In this document: one piece after another, positions 25,095 through 34,246 of the stretch
Layout: each line of letters opens with the position of its first letter
Position numbering within the stretch: the stretch's first letter is position 1
NCBI RefSeq assembly: GCF_000014885.1
Contig: NC_011566.1
Span: 1,860,001-1,924,000 of the forward strand
DNA: 64,000 nt
Reading direction: 5' to 3'
Source: Shewanella piezotolerans WP3
Lineage (GTDB): Bacteria; Pseudomonadota; Gammaproteobacteria; Enterobacterales; Shewanellaceae
Made by a program: the position numbers and the translations under genes
Notes under the pieces: model-generated
Told to the model about the DNA's origin: nothing
Database searches by the model: none
The model's input: the letters and a program-made list of their open reading frames with translations, nothing else

Positions 25095-26192
25095 AATTAT
25101 CTGTATCCATCCTAAATTTTCGCTCACTCATGACTTTGTCGATTTACTCAATTTTAACCTATTCTCTTTCACGTTAGACTGATACAAATTTTGCGATACT
25201 GAGATTAACAGCGAGTTCAATGGCGATTGATATTAATGAATAGACTACTGGTTTGCTCTTCCTATCGTATCGACTCGAATAGTTGCGTCATTTTTGGCGT
25301 TATCGCCTCTATTTATTATTTCAGTATCCGCTTCTTTTAACTCAATAGGTGATCGCTACTTATACCAATCAGTATAAAGATTTGATCGCTTAGCGAGAGT
25401 TTAGCGGTTTTGAGATCAGTTAATGAGTGAAGGGCAAGTTAGTCTACGTTCAAGCTCGTTAACCTAGTATCAGAACCGCTAAAACTCGCCAATAAGGAGT
25501 GGTGTCTGCCGCCTACTTCGGCAATGAATAAATTCATAAGGGAATAACCATTATATCACTTACCCGCTTTGAGTTAGTTCGCAAAAAGCACTCTGAGTAG
25601 ATCAACTTCTTATACTAATTGGTATTATTTTAAAACTTTTCTGCAATAGCCATTTCATCATTAGAACCAAGCCATAGAAATAATTTCTTAGCTAGAGAGA
25701 GGTTATTCGTCCTTATTTTTGGTCATATTCATCTATAGCACCTCAAGGTGTTTTTTGTGATTGGAACGCGTTTTTGGTGATATGACTAATAAAGATGAGC
25801 CTACACAAAACTAAAATTTAAATAATAGCTCAGCTTTTATTTGGTCAATGACAACAGTGTTACATATTTTTTTCAATGCTTTTTAAATTTTGCAGGTAGG
25901 TCATAAGTAACTGTATTAAATGGTTAATATTGTTTTGTGCGTGGTTGCTTCATTATTGTCATTTATTGTTTAAAGGCTGAACTCAATAAGGATAGTTACA
26001 TCTTTCTCTTAAAATTATCGTGAGTTATTAACACTTTGTATAATTCTTTACTAATATTAGCCGCGATAGATGCGATTGTGATTAATTAGTAATAAGTGTT
26101 CTACCTTTGTCTGATAGACCTATTGCTAATGTTGCCTTGATGTTAAGTCGGTCATATTTCGTAAGGATAATAAAAAATATGGGAGAGAGGGA
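25095..26192. other. Long AT-rich intergenic region
   Basis: About 1.1 kb between the tRNA array and a porin. It holds one full family A element (25362-25625). From about 25630 to 26190 the sequence is very AT-rich with no gene, terminator or clear operator that I can identify. Confidence 0.5.
25362..25625. mobile_element. MITE-like element, family A, full copy
   Basis: 264 bp, the same length as the copy at 4601. It starts ATACCAATCAGTATAA and ends with the inverse of ATACCAATTAGTATAAG. Inner inverted segments (GAGAGTTTAGCGG versus CCGCTAAAACTCGC) could fold into a long hairpin. It is non-coding. Confidence 0.8.
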
Positions 26193-27338
26193 ATGAAACA
26201 AGCAAAATTAAGTATCTTGTGTGCTTCGCTTATAGCTGCAACGAGCATGAGTGCACAGGCAGATACAGATTTTAAATTTGGTGGCTATGTAAAAGCAGAT
26301 GTGATGTTCAGTGATTACAGTAATGGTGCTCCAGATTCTGGCAGTCTATCACGACAGTTTTATGTACCAGGTACTATTTATGGTGATCCAAGTAACGGTA
26401 AGCAGGTTGTCGATTTCCAAGCAAGAGAATCACGTTTTAACTTTAAGTCTTCTACGGATATAGACGGCCATAAATTAGTTGGTTTTATCGAACTAGATTT
26501 TATGACCCATACAGATGGTAACGAGCGAGTGTCAAACAGTTACTCGCCACGTATTCGCCAAGCTTTTGTTAGTTTTGATAATTGGGCTGCAGGTCAAATG
26601 TGGACCACCTTTCAAAACCCAGGCGCATTACCTGAAAACCTAGATTTTGTCGGTGCTGCTGAAGGTACGCCTTTTGTGCGCCAAACTATGGTTCGCTACA
26701 CTAACGGTGGCTTCCAGTTTTCCGCAGAGAACCCTGAAACCACACTTAATGCCTATCGTGATCCAACCGGTAGCCGTATCACTAGTGGTAGCGGCATGAT
26801 GCCCGATTTTGTTGCTCGCTATAATATGAAAACAGAAAACGGTATGGCCTTCACTTTTGCAGGGCTAGCTCGCCAACTGAATATAGAGAAAGACGATCTA
26901 GACTCTTCTACTTTTGGTTACGGTGTGAGTTTTACTGGTGTGATCCCTGTAGGACAAGATGATATTAAAATGTCTGCCACCTATGGTGATGGGTTAGGCC
27001 GTTATATGGCGCTTAACTACGCTAATGCAGGTGTGTTAGATATGAATGGTGATATTGAGGCGATCACTTCATACGGTGGTTATATTTCGTATCGCCATTG
27101 GTGGAATGACAAGTGGCGTACAAGTATCACGGGCTCAGGCTTTAAAGCAGATAACAATATTGACTTGATTGGCAATAACGTCAATAAAGACTCTTATTCT
27201 GGTTATATCAACTTATTGTATTCTCCGGTTAAGCCGCTTACGGTTGGCGTTGAATATATGTATGCGAAGAACACTAAAGAAAATGGTTTTGATGGCGAGT
27301 TAAATCGCGTTATCTTCTCAATGAAATATGTACTCTAG
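26193..27338 (+). CDS. DcaP-like outer-membrane porin (second copy)
   Basis: 381 aa. The signal peptide ends MSAQADTDF. The beta-barrel features match the porin at 5139: FKFGGYVKADV, QARESRFNFKS, VSNSYSPRIRQAFVSF, VRQTMVRYTNGGFQFSAENPE and a C-terminal strand ending FSMKYVL for BAM recognition. The ribosome site is GAGAGAGGG. Neither the 40-bp dyad nor an FNR-type box is visible upstream, so it is regulated differently from the first porin. The substrate is unknown. Confidence 0.85.
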   Translation: MKQAKLSILCASLIAATSMSAQADTDFKFGGYVKADVMFSDYSNGAPDSGSLSRQFYVPGTIYGDPSNGKQVVDFQARESRFNFKSSTDIDGHKLVGFIELDFMTHTDGNERVSNSYSPRIRQAFVSFDNWAAGQMWTTFQNPGALPENLDFVGAAEGTPFVRQTMVRYTNGGFQFSAENPETTLNAYRDPTGSRITSGSGMMPDFVARYNMKTENGMAFTFAGLARQLNIEKDDLDSSTFGYGVSFTGVIPVGQDDIKMSATYGDGLGRYMALNYANAGVLDMNGDIEAITSYGGYISYRHWWNDKWRTSITGSGFKADNNIDLIGNNVNKDSYSGYINLLYSPVKPLTVGVEYMYAKNTKENGFDGELNRVIFSMKYVL

Positions 27339-27378
27339 TTGAGCCAGACTATTACTATTAGTTAGGTAATTTAGACAA

Positions 27379-27409
27379 TAAAAAAGGAGGCCGTAGCCTC
27401 CTTTTTTAT
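27379..27409. terminator. Bidirectional terminator between the porin and grxA
   Basis: The stem AAAAAAGGAGGC/GCCTCCTTTTTT has loop CGTA and A- and T-runs on the two sides. Confidence 0.88.
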
Positions 27410-27422
27410 TGAGCGGTTAAAC

Positions 27423-27689
27423 TTATGCCGCTGGCATTAAGTCATTATCTCGTACATATTGTTCAAACTCAGTACAGCCACCAACATGCTCTTTGTCGAC
27501 AAAAATCTGTGGAACAGTCTCAACTGGCTTACCAACCGTTTTTTCTAGATCGGCTTTGCTGATCCCTTCAGCATAAATATCCACATATTTGAACTTGAAA
27601 TCTTCACGCTTTTCAGTAAGTTGCTCTGCAACTTGAACTGCACGTACACAATAAGGACAACCAGGACGACCGAAAATAACTACAAACAT
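27423..27689 (-). CDS. grxA: Glutaredoxin 1 family protein
   Basis: 88 aa. The second ATG is chosen because GAGGA lies 6 nt before it, whereas it abuts the first ATG directly. It is a glutathione-dependent disulfide reductase. The active site CPYC is at residues 11-14; the TVPQIFV cis-Pro loop and GGCTEF glutathione site match GrxA. An extra Cys replaces the usual Tyr in GGYTDF. Confidence 0.92.
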   Translation of the reverse strand: MFVVIFGRPGCPYCVRAVQVAEQLTEKREDFKFKYVDIYAEGISKADLEKTVGKPVETVPQIFVDKEHVGGCTEFEQYVRDNDLMPAA

Positions 27690-27913
27690 ATTCATTCCTC
27701 AAAAATAGCTTGAGCACTTTATAACATAGGCTACGGATTAGTTCTAATCGATATTTTTAGTCGTGTTAATCGCATTGCTGAATTTTCGACTATATGCTTA
27801 AGGTACTGTTAACTAGTCGCTCTACACGGAACCGTTGAGAAATGCCCAAGTTTGCTCAAACCGCTCTTCTATAATGGTGGATATTTCAAAATGACCAGTG
27901 TCTCACTTGATAG

Positions 27914-29671
27914 TTACTGCTCGATATTGCTCGGCTCGGTTTGATAGCGGCCTTGGTAGTCAAAAATGGACTCAAGCAGATCCCAGCCTTTTTTGCCTTT
28001 CTTAAGTAGTAATAGATCTGGCTTTCTAAAGCTGTCGGCATCATTAGCAAGCTCCTGAGCAGAGCGATACTTTTTATGTTTCATGCCTGGCGTTTTACTA
28101 TGAGGGTAAATAAACAGCGCAAATACAGCCCTTATTTGCGCCGCAGTTTGCATTTTAAAGTAGCGACAAAAATCATTGCCTTCAATATCGATGTAGCGGA
28201 CGATTAAACGATCGCCATCTGGTTCAAGCAGCATGTTTTGACACTTAAAAAGGTGGTGGTGCTTTTGCTGTAACACTTCTTTAAGGCGCTTATCGGGGTC
28301 GACCAACACTGCTTGACAATGGTTACACACTTTTGCCGCTATATCGTTCTCTTCTCCACAATTGGGGCAAGCTTTGGAGCGAAACCTAAAGTCACACTGT
28401 TGTTTACCGTGAGTCGTTTCTATAAGTGCTTGGCAGCGTCTGCCAAAATGTTCGATAATATCTCCGTCATTATCGGTTAGCCCCCAGAAGATGTTGGCGA
28501 AGTCGCAAACAGGGCAATGCACTTGCACAGGCTTACATTTGCTATTGGGCTTAGGTTGACCAACTTCTGGATAGAAAAGGTCGTAGCCATTGGCTGCATA
28601 ATCAATAATAAGGCATTCAGATTTACCTGAATCAATCCGCAAACCACGGCCTACCATTTGCTGAAATAGGCTCACTGAGGCTGTTGGACGTAAAATAGCG
28701 ATTAGATCGACGTGAGGGGCGTCAAAGCCGGTGGTTAGCACGGCTACGTTAACCAAGAATTTTATCTGCTTAGCTTTGAAGGATGAGATGAGCAGATCTC
28801 TATCTTCACGCGAAGTCTTGGCTGTGACCAGTGCAGGTTCATACCCTTCAAGCTTTGCCATTATCTCTTCGGCGTGCTTAACCGTAGCGGCAAAGATAAT
28901 TACCCCTTGGCGATGTTTAGCGAGTGCAATGAGTTGTTTAACGATAGCGGTAGTAGCACGGCCACAATGGTTAAGTAAGGAATCAACCTCTGATTCGTTG
29001 TATTGACCTGTAGGCGATGCTGTTAACTCGCTAAAGTCATATTGGGCGCTAAGCCCATCAAACATTTTTGGTTGGCTTAGAAAGCCTTGTTTGATCAAGG
29101 GGCGCATGGGCAGTTCGAAGATGCATTTTTCGAATACAGGCTTATCGGTATTACCTATTTTCCCGTGGTAGTGATGACGATAAATCCACCCTAAATCTAA
29201 ACGGTATGGGGTTGCCGTCAATCCTAATAGCCTAATATTGCGGTTCTTTGACTTTAAGTGGGCTAATAATTGCTGATATTGACTATCTTTATCCGGACTG
29301 ACGCGGTGACACTCATCAATAATAACTAGGCTATAAGGCTCATTAAATTGCGTTGGCTGCTTTACGGCTGATTGAATACTAGCAACCACGGTCTTACCGC
29401 GGGTCGATTTTTGATTTAATCCCGCAGAATAAATAGATGCTTTGTCAGTTAGCAAGCCGACCTTTTCAGCATTCTGTGCGACCAATTCCTTTACGTGGGT
29501 GAGCACTAACACACGGCCTTTGGCAATTCGGGCAAGTTCAGCAATTACGATGCTTTTACCTGCTCCCGTGGGGAGGACAAGGACAGCAGAATCGCTTGTT
29601 GACTTAAAGTGGTTGATGGCAGCATCAACCGATTGTTGCTGATAATCTCGAAGTTGCACAGTATTACTCAT
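27914..29671 (-). CDS. Superfamily 2 DEAD/DEAH-type helicase with zinc clusters
   Basis: 585 aa. The SF2 core has a Q-like LRDYQQQSVDAA, Walker A PTGAGKS (34-40), DECH (119-122), LTATPYR and the C-terminal VGRGLRI motif. It is followed by two Cys clusters (CPVCDFAN and further Cys, then CPNCGEEN to CNHCQ) near 385-450. It belongs to the COG1061 group related to XPB/type III restriction helicases. No methylase or nuclease is adjacent, so it is not an obvious restriction gene; it may act in DNA repair. The exact role is unknown. Confidence 0.82.
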   Translation of the reverse strand: MSNTVQLRDYQQQSVDAAINHFKSTSDSAVLVLPTGAGKSIVIAELARIAKGRVLVLTHVKELVAQNAEKVGLLTDKASIYSAGLNQKSTRGKTVVASIQSAVKQPTQFNEPYSLVIIDECHRVSPDKDSQYQQLLAHLKSKNRNIRLLGLTATPYRLDLGWIYRHHYHGKIGNTDKPVFEKCIFELPMRPLIKQGFLSQPKMFDGLSAQYDFSELTASPTGQYNESEVDSLLNHCGRATTAIVKQLIALAKHRQGVIIFAATVKHAEEIMAKLEGYEPALVTAKTSREDRDLLISSFKAKQIKFLVNVAVLTTGFDAPHVDLIAILRPTASVSLFQQMVGRGLRIDSGKSECLIIDYAANGYDLFYPEVGQPKPNSKCKPVQVHCPVCDFANIFWGLTDNDGDIIEHFGRRCQALIETTHGKQQCDFRFRSKACPNCGEENDIAAKVCNHCQAVLVDPDKRLKEVLQQKHHHLFKCQNMLLEPDGDRLIVRYIDIEGNDFCRYFKMQTAAQIRAVFALFIYPHSKTPGMKHKKYRSAQELANDADSFRKPDLLLLKKGKKGWDLLESIFDYQGRYQTEPSNIEQ

Positions 29672-29704
29672 TTTGCGTTAAAGGCTTGGGAGCTTGGCAT
29701 GACG

Positions 29705-30592
29705 CTAGGCGTAATAGCTCAGTATATGGTCTATGAATTTGCGAACTTTAAAAGGTGTTACAGAGTGGCTTGGGTAGACGATATGCAACTCGGTCTGCCA
29801 AGTATAATCTTCAAGTAAACTCACCAATGCCCCCGATTGCAGTTGAGTTTGACAGACAAAATCCAAGGCGCAAGCTATGCCAATATCTTGGCTTGCCATC
29901 TCCACCAGTAAGGATTCAGAGTCAGAGCGAATAGAAGATTTTATATCAATAAACTCAAATTCTTCATCTTGCTGACTAAATTTCCATTTATCTTTAGTGA
30001 GGCAACTCCGGTAATTCATACAGCGGTGATGAGCAAGATCTCGCGGCGAAGACGGGCTTCCATTGAGTTTAATGTAGGCAGGGGAGGCGACAACCCGAGT
30101 GCCAATATTTTTAATTTTTCTTGCCTTCATACTGCTATCGGTAAGTTCGCCAATGTGGAATGCCAAATCAACCCGGTCGCTGATCATATCCTCAAGGCTA
30201 TAACCATAGCTAATTTCGAGTTCTATACCATTGTGTAAGCCTATAAAACGGCTAACAGCTTGCATCAAATGAGCATCATGTTCTAGTACGCTCGGTAAGC
30301 GGATTTTGAGTAAGCCACTTAAGGTGTCATTTTTACGGTCAATCACATCATGGCATTGGTTTATCTGGTTAAAAATATTGGCATAGCTATCGAATAAAAA
30401 TTTGCCCTCATCGGTTAGCGACATACGCCGGGTCGTTCTTTGCAATAAGGTACATTGTAAGTCAGCTTCAAGCTTTTTAAGTTGTTTGCTTACTACCGAT
30501 TTAGATACAAGCAATTCATCGGCCGCTAAAGTGATCGAGTTATGCTTCGCAACGGTATAGAAGGTCATCAGTAAATTTAGGTTTATGCTCAT
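29705..30592 (-). CDS. LysR-family transcriptional regulator
   Basis: 295 aa. The N-terminal winged helix-turn-helix (NLLMTFYTVAKHNSITLAADELLVSKSVVSKQLKKLE) is followed by a LysR substrate-binding domain. It resembles the group that regulates a neighbouring gene. It is divergent from the adenosylhomocysteinase-like gene, with 239 bp between the start codons, so that gene is the likely target (inference from layout). The effector is unknown. Confidence 0.88.
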   Translation of the reverse strand: MSINLNLLMTFYTVAKHNSITLAADELLVSKSVVSKQLKKLEADLQCTLLQRTTRRMSLTDEGKFLFDSYANIFNQINQCHDVIDRKNDTLSGLLKIRLPSVLEHDAHLMQAVSRFIGLHNGIELEISYGYSLEDMISDRVDLAFHIGELTDSSMKARKIKNIGTRVVASPAYIKLNGSPSSPRDLAHHRCMNYRSCLTKDKWKFSQQDEEFEFIDIKSSIRSDSESLLVEMASQDIGIACALDFVCQTQLQSGALVSLLEDYTWQTELHIVYPSHSVTPFKVRKFIDHILSYYA

Positions 30593-30831
30593 CTGTTCTC
30601 AACAATTGGGTTCGACCGACGGCGAAATTAAGTCGCCCTCGTTGATAGTACGTTAGCCGCCTGCAGTTATCCAGCTGTCAGCTTAGTAAGACGCATTAAG
30701 CGTATTTTCATCCTGTGATTATTTCCGCATAGAAACAGTCTTTGTATTTGATTCTGTTTTTCCTAAACAGCAGTTGCAGCAACATATGTCGTAACTCATT
30801 GACCATGTCAGAATCATTAACAGAGGTACCT

Positions 30832-32040
30832 ATGACACTTTCACTCGACAATTATCAAGTTGCTGACTTAAGTCTTGCGCCAGAAGGGACTAAACGTATT
30901 GCATGGGCAAAACACCATATGCCGATTATGCGCAGTCTTATCGAGCGATTAGAAAAAGAGCAACCATTTAGAGGGCTAACTATTGGGATCTGCTTACATG
31001 TAGAGGCGAAAACGGGGGTTTGGTTAGAAGCATTAACTAAGGGTGGTGCAAAAGTCGTTATCACCGGGTCGCCTGGCTCAACGCAAGATGAAACGGCTGC
31101 GGCACTCGTGACCGATTATGGTGTACATGTTTTTGCTAAGCGAGACGAATCATTTGAGGAGCATATTCATTACTGTAAGGCTGTACTGCAGTTTAACCCG
31201 GACATTATTTCCGATAACGGCGCCGATCTACATGAACTTATCTTCACTGACCCGCAGTTTGAGCACCTTCAGCAACATATTATAGGAGCCACAGAGGAAA
31301 CCACAACAGGAGCTAATCGTTTAAGGGAAGACTTTAAATCTAATAAGTGGAGTACGCTAATTATTAACGACACGATGTCAAAACGCATTATCGAAAATCG
31401 CTTCGGTGTGGGCTCCTCGGTCGTTGATGGTATTATGCGAGCTACCAATGTGATGCTGCATGGAAAGAAAGTGGTCGTTGTTGGCTATGGTTATTGTGGT
31501 AGCGGCACTGCTCAGCGGTTACGGGGGATGGGAGCACACGTTACAGTCGTTGAAATTAATCCGTTAGCTAAACTGGAAGCGCACCTTGAAGGGTTTTATA
31601 CGGCGCAGCTTGCGGATGCGTTACCTGACGCCGACATGGTCATAACGATTACTGGCCGTGACGATACTCTACAACAGCAACACTTTGAATTGATGCGTGA
31701 CAAAACCATTATTGCCAATGCTGGACATTTTCAGCGCGAAATTAACGTAGCCGCACTACAAAAAATGAGCAATAAGCAACAGCAAATTAGACCCCATGTA
31801 ACAGCTTATGATTTGGGTAACAAACAGCTCTTCCTATTATCTAATGCAAACTTGGTTAATCTTTCAGCAGGCGACGGTAACCCGATTGAGATTATGGATC
31901 TAGGTTTAGCGTTGCAAACATTGAGTTTGGAAAGAATTGCGCTGGATGCAAAATCACTAACTAAAACTCCGCAGCCCGTTCCCTATGATATAGAGTTGAA
32001 AGTCGCCGAATTGAGTTGTGAACACTGGATCAATCATTAA
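30832..32040 (+). CDS. S-adenosylhomocysteinase-like protein, archaeal/Thermotoga type
   Basis: 402 aa from the ATG with AGAGGT 5 nt upstream; earlier in-frame ATGs lack one. SAHase features: CLHVEAKT near 54, DNGADLH (128-134), EETTTG (155-160), NDTMSK with K184, Rossmann GYGYCGSG (218-225), NAGHF and LVNLSAGDGNP. The protein is short like archaeal and Thermotoga enzymes, and lacks the classical KPDHYRY tail. Two positions usually Asp near the substrate read as Asn (DNG) and Glu (IIENRFG), so it may hydrolyse a related nucleoside-homocysteine. Gammaproteobacteria usually use Pfs/LuxS in its place. Confidence 0.8.
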   Translation: MTLSLDNYQVADLSLAPEGTKRIAWAKHHMPIMRSLIERLEKEQPFRGLTIGICLHVEAKTGVWLEALTKGGAKVVITGSPGSTQDETAAALVTDYGVHVFAKRDESFEEHIHYCKAVLQFNPDIISDNGADLHELIFTDPQFEHLQQHIIGATEETTTGANRLREDFKSNKWSTLIINDTMSKRIIENRFGVGSSVVDGIMRATNVMLHGKKVVVVGYGYCGSGTAQRLRGMGAHVTVVEINPLAKLEAHLEGFYTAQLADALPDADMVITITGRDDTLQQQHFELMRDKTIIANAGHFQREINVAALQKMSNKQQQIRPHVTAYDLGNKQLFLLSNANLVNLSAGDGNPIEIMDLGLALQTLSLERIALDAKSLTKTPQPVPYDIELKVAELSCEHWINH

Positions 32041-32062
32041 TCTAAGCAAAAGCGAAGAGCAA

Positions 32063-32094
32063 AAAGGCTACAACATTTCGATGTTGTAGCCTTT
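32063..32094. terminator. Bidirectional terminator between the SAHase-like gene and acs
   Basis: A 14-bp perfect stem AAAGGCTACAACAT/ATGTTGTAGCCTTT has a UUCG tetraloop. Confidence 0.88.
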
Positions 32095-32120
32095 AATCGA
32101 TTTAAAATTCGAATCGATAG

Positions 32121-34073
32121 TTATTCGCTGCGGTTAAGTCGAGACTCAATTAGTGTGTCAATGACTGCAGGATCTGCAAGCGTTGAAGAGTCGCCCAGGT
32201 TTGTCACTTCATTTGCGGCAATCTTACGTAGGAATCGACGCATAATCTTTCCTGAACGTGTCTTAGGTAAGCCGCCAGCCCACTGAATGAGATCAGGAGT
32301 TGCTAGTGCGCCAATCTCTTTTCTAACCCATTGGCGAAGCTCTTGACGTAGCTCTTCAGTTTCTACCGTACCCCTCGTCAGCGTCACATAAGCATAGATC
32401 CCCTGACCTTTAATATCATGCGGATAGCCAACAACTGCGGCCTCTGCAACTTGCTCATGGGCAACTAAGGCACTTTCAACTTCTGCTGTACCCAATCTAT
32501 GACCTGATACGTTTATCACATCATCAACGCGTCCAGTGATCCAGTAGTAACCATCTTCGTCGCGTTTCGCACCATCACCGGTGAAGTACATTCCTCTAAA
32601 GGTTTTAAAGTAGGTCAGTACAAAGCGGTCATGATCGCCAAATACGGTGCGCATCTGTCCAGGCCATGAATCAAGAATCACTAGGTTTCCTTCATTCGCC
32701 CCTTCTACGATATTGCCCATGTTGTCAACAAGTGCTGGCTGTACACCAAAAAATGGACGAGTTGCTGAGCCAGGTTTAGTATCTGTAGCACCTGGTAGTG
32801 GGCTAATCAAAATACCGCCAGTTTCTGTTTGCCACCACGTATCAACGATAGGGCATTTCTCATGACCAATTACATCGTTATACCAGCGCCATGCTTCAGG
32901 GTTAATCGGTTCTCCAACTGAGCCCATTATGCGCAGTGAACTGCCGTCGAAACCATTGAACTGCTCTTTACCTTCGGCCATTAACGCACGAATAAGCGTG
33001 GGAGCGGTATAGAGGATATTGACATTATGTCGGTCAATCATTTCACCTAAGCGAGCTGGACTTGGATAGTTAGGCACACCTTCGTGGATTAACACGGTAG
33101 CGCCATTAGCAAGTGGCCCATAAACCATGTATGAGTGCCCGGTGATCCAACCGACATCCGCGGTACACCAATACACTTCCCCGTCTTTATAATCGAAGAC
33201 ATATTCGTGAGTCATCGCAGCGTAAACCATATAACCGCCTGTAGTGTGTAACACACCTTTAGGGTTACCGGTTGAGCCAGAGGTATAGAGTAAAAATAGC
33301 GGATCTTCAGCGCCCATCTCTTCTGGAACACAATGCTCGGAGGCCGTTTCCATTAAAGATTCCCACCAGATATCACGACCTTCGACCCAGTTGATGTCGC
33401 CGCCAGTACGCTTCATTACGATGACTTTTTCAATACAATCAACATCAGGGTGGGATAGTGCTTCATCGATATTAGCTTTAAGCGGGATAATACGGCCTGC
33501 GCGAACACCTTCATCAGCAGTAATGACAACTTTCGAGTTACCATCAATGACGCGTGAGGCGATAGAATCGGGTGAGAAACCACCAAATACCACAGAGTGG
33601 ATAGCGCCAATGCGCGCACAGGCAAGCATGGCAACTGCGGCTTCTGGCACCATAGGCATATAAACTGTTACTACGTCTCCGCGTCTTACGCCTTGGCTGC
33701 GAAGGGCGTTAGCAAACTTACATACATCAGCATGCAACTCACCATAGGTGATAGTACGCTGATCTTTTGCGTCATCGCCTTCCCAGATAATAGCCACTTT
33801 GTCGGCATTATTTTCTAAATGTCTGTCTAGGCAGTTGGCTGACGCGTTAAGCGTGCCATCATAGAACCATTTAATGAACAAGTTATGGTCATCGAACGAC
33901 GTTTTCTTTACTTTAGTAAAGGGTTTCATCCAATCGATACGGTTGCCGTGTTCTCTCCAGAAACCTTCAGGGTTTACAATCGACTCCTGATACATTTTTT
34001 TATATTGTTCGTCATTTACAAGTGCATTGGCTGCGATTTCACTTGGAACTTTGTAGAGAGACTGCATGCTCAT
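32121..34073 (-). CDS. acs: Acetyl-CoA synthetase
   Basis: 650 aa, standard for Acs. It activates acetate with ATP and CoA. The P-loop LLYTSGSTGNPKG, the TWWQTETGG motif, YFTGDGAKRDEDGYYWITGR hinge region and the C-terminal TRSGKIMRR with the regulatory Lys (K609) are present. It starts with MSM; either Met is possible, with GGGAAG upstream. The palindrome at 34135-34150 lies 62 bp upstream. It is divergent from the CrbS-like kinase that controls acs in related bacteria. Confidence 0.97.
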   Translation of the reverse strand: MSMQSLYKVPSEIAANALVNDEQYKKMYQESIVNPEGFWREHGNRIDWMKPFTKVKKTSFDDHNLFIKWFYDGTLNASANCLDRHLENNADKVAIIWEGDDAKDQRTITYGELHADVCKFANALRSQGVRRGDVVTVYMPMVPEAAVAMLACARIGAIHSVVFGGFSPDSIASRVIDGNSKVVITADEGVRAGRIIPLKANIDEALSHPDVDCIEKVIVMKRTGGDINWVEGRDIWWESLMETASEHCVPEEMGAEDPLFLLYTSGSTGNPKGVLHTTGGYMVYAAMTHEYVFDYKDGEVYWCTADVGWITGHSYMVYGPLANGATVLIHEGVPNYPSPARLGEMIDRHNVNILYTAPTLIRALMAEGKEQFNGFDGSSLRIMGSVGEPINPEAWRWYNDVIGHEKCPIVDTWWQTETGGILISPLPGATDTKPGSATRPFFGVQPALVDNMGNIVEGANEGNLVILDSWPGQMRTVFGDHDRFVLTYFKTFRGMYFTGDGAKRDEDGYYWITGRVDDVINVSGHRLGTAEVESALVAHEQVAEAAVVGYPHDIKGQGIYAYVTLTRGTVETEELRQELRQWVRKEIGALATPDLIQWAGGLPKTRSGKIMRRFLRKIAANEVTNLGDSSTLADPAVIDTLIESRLNRSE

Positions 34074-34134
34074 TGGGCTTCCCTTATCTAATTTGCGTGA
34101 GATGAGTATGGATTGTGTGAGGGTTATATCTCTA

Positions 34135-34150
34135 TTAGACCTTGGTCTAG
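34135..34150. promoter_or_regulatory. Palindrome between acs and the CrbS-like gene
   Basis: TTAGACCTTGGTCTAG has arms TAGACC and GGTCTA around TT. Nearly the same 16-mer occurs upstream of the CrbR-like gene (40600-40615). It is a candidate CrbR operator; binding is inferred. Confidence 0.6.
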
Positions 34151-34246
34151 TAAAAAAATATCCTTATTTTTTAAATGGTTGTAATTTATTTTTGGCTAGA
34201 TTTCATTTGGTTTTTACCGCAAAATAGGTAAAAAAAAGAGAATCCT

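Noticed and set aside
24871..25182. 103-codon plus-strand reading frame
   Set aside because: It runs through the tRNA-like copies and decayed tRNA and has no convincing ribosome site.
27914..29671. Type III restriction system
   Set aside because: The helicase has no nuclease motif and no methylase neighbour; the flanking genes are grxA and a LysR regulator.
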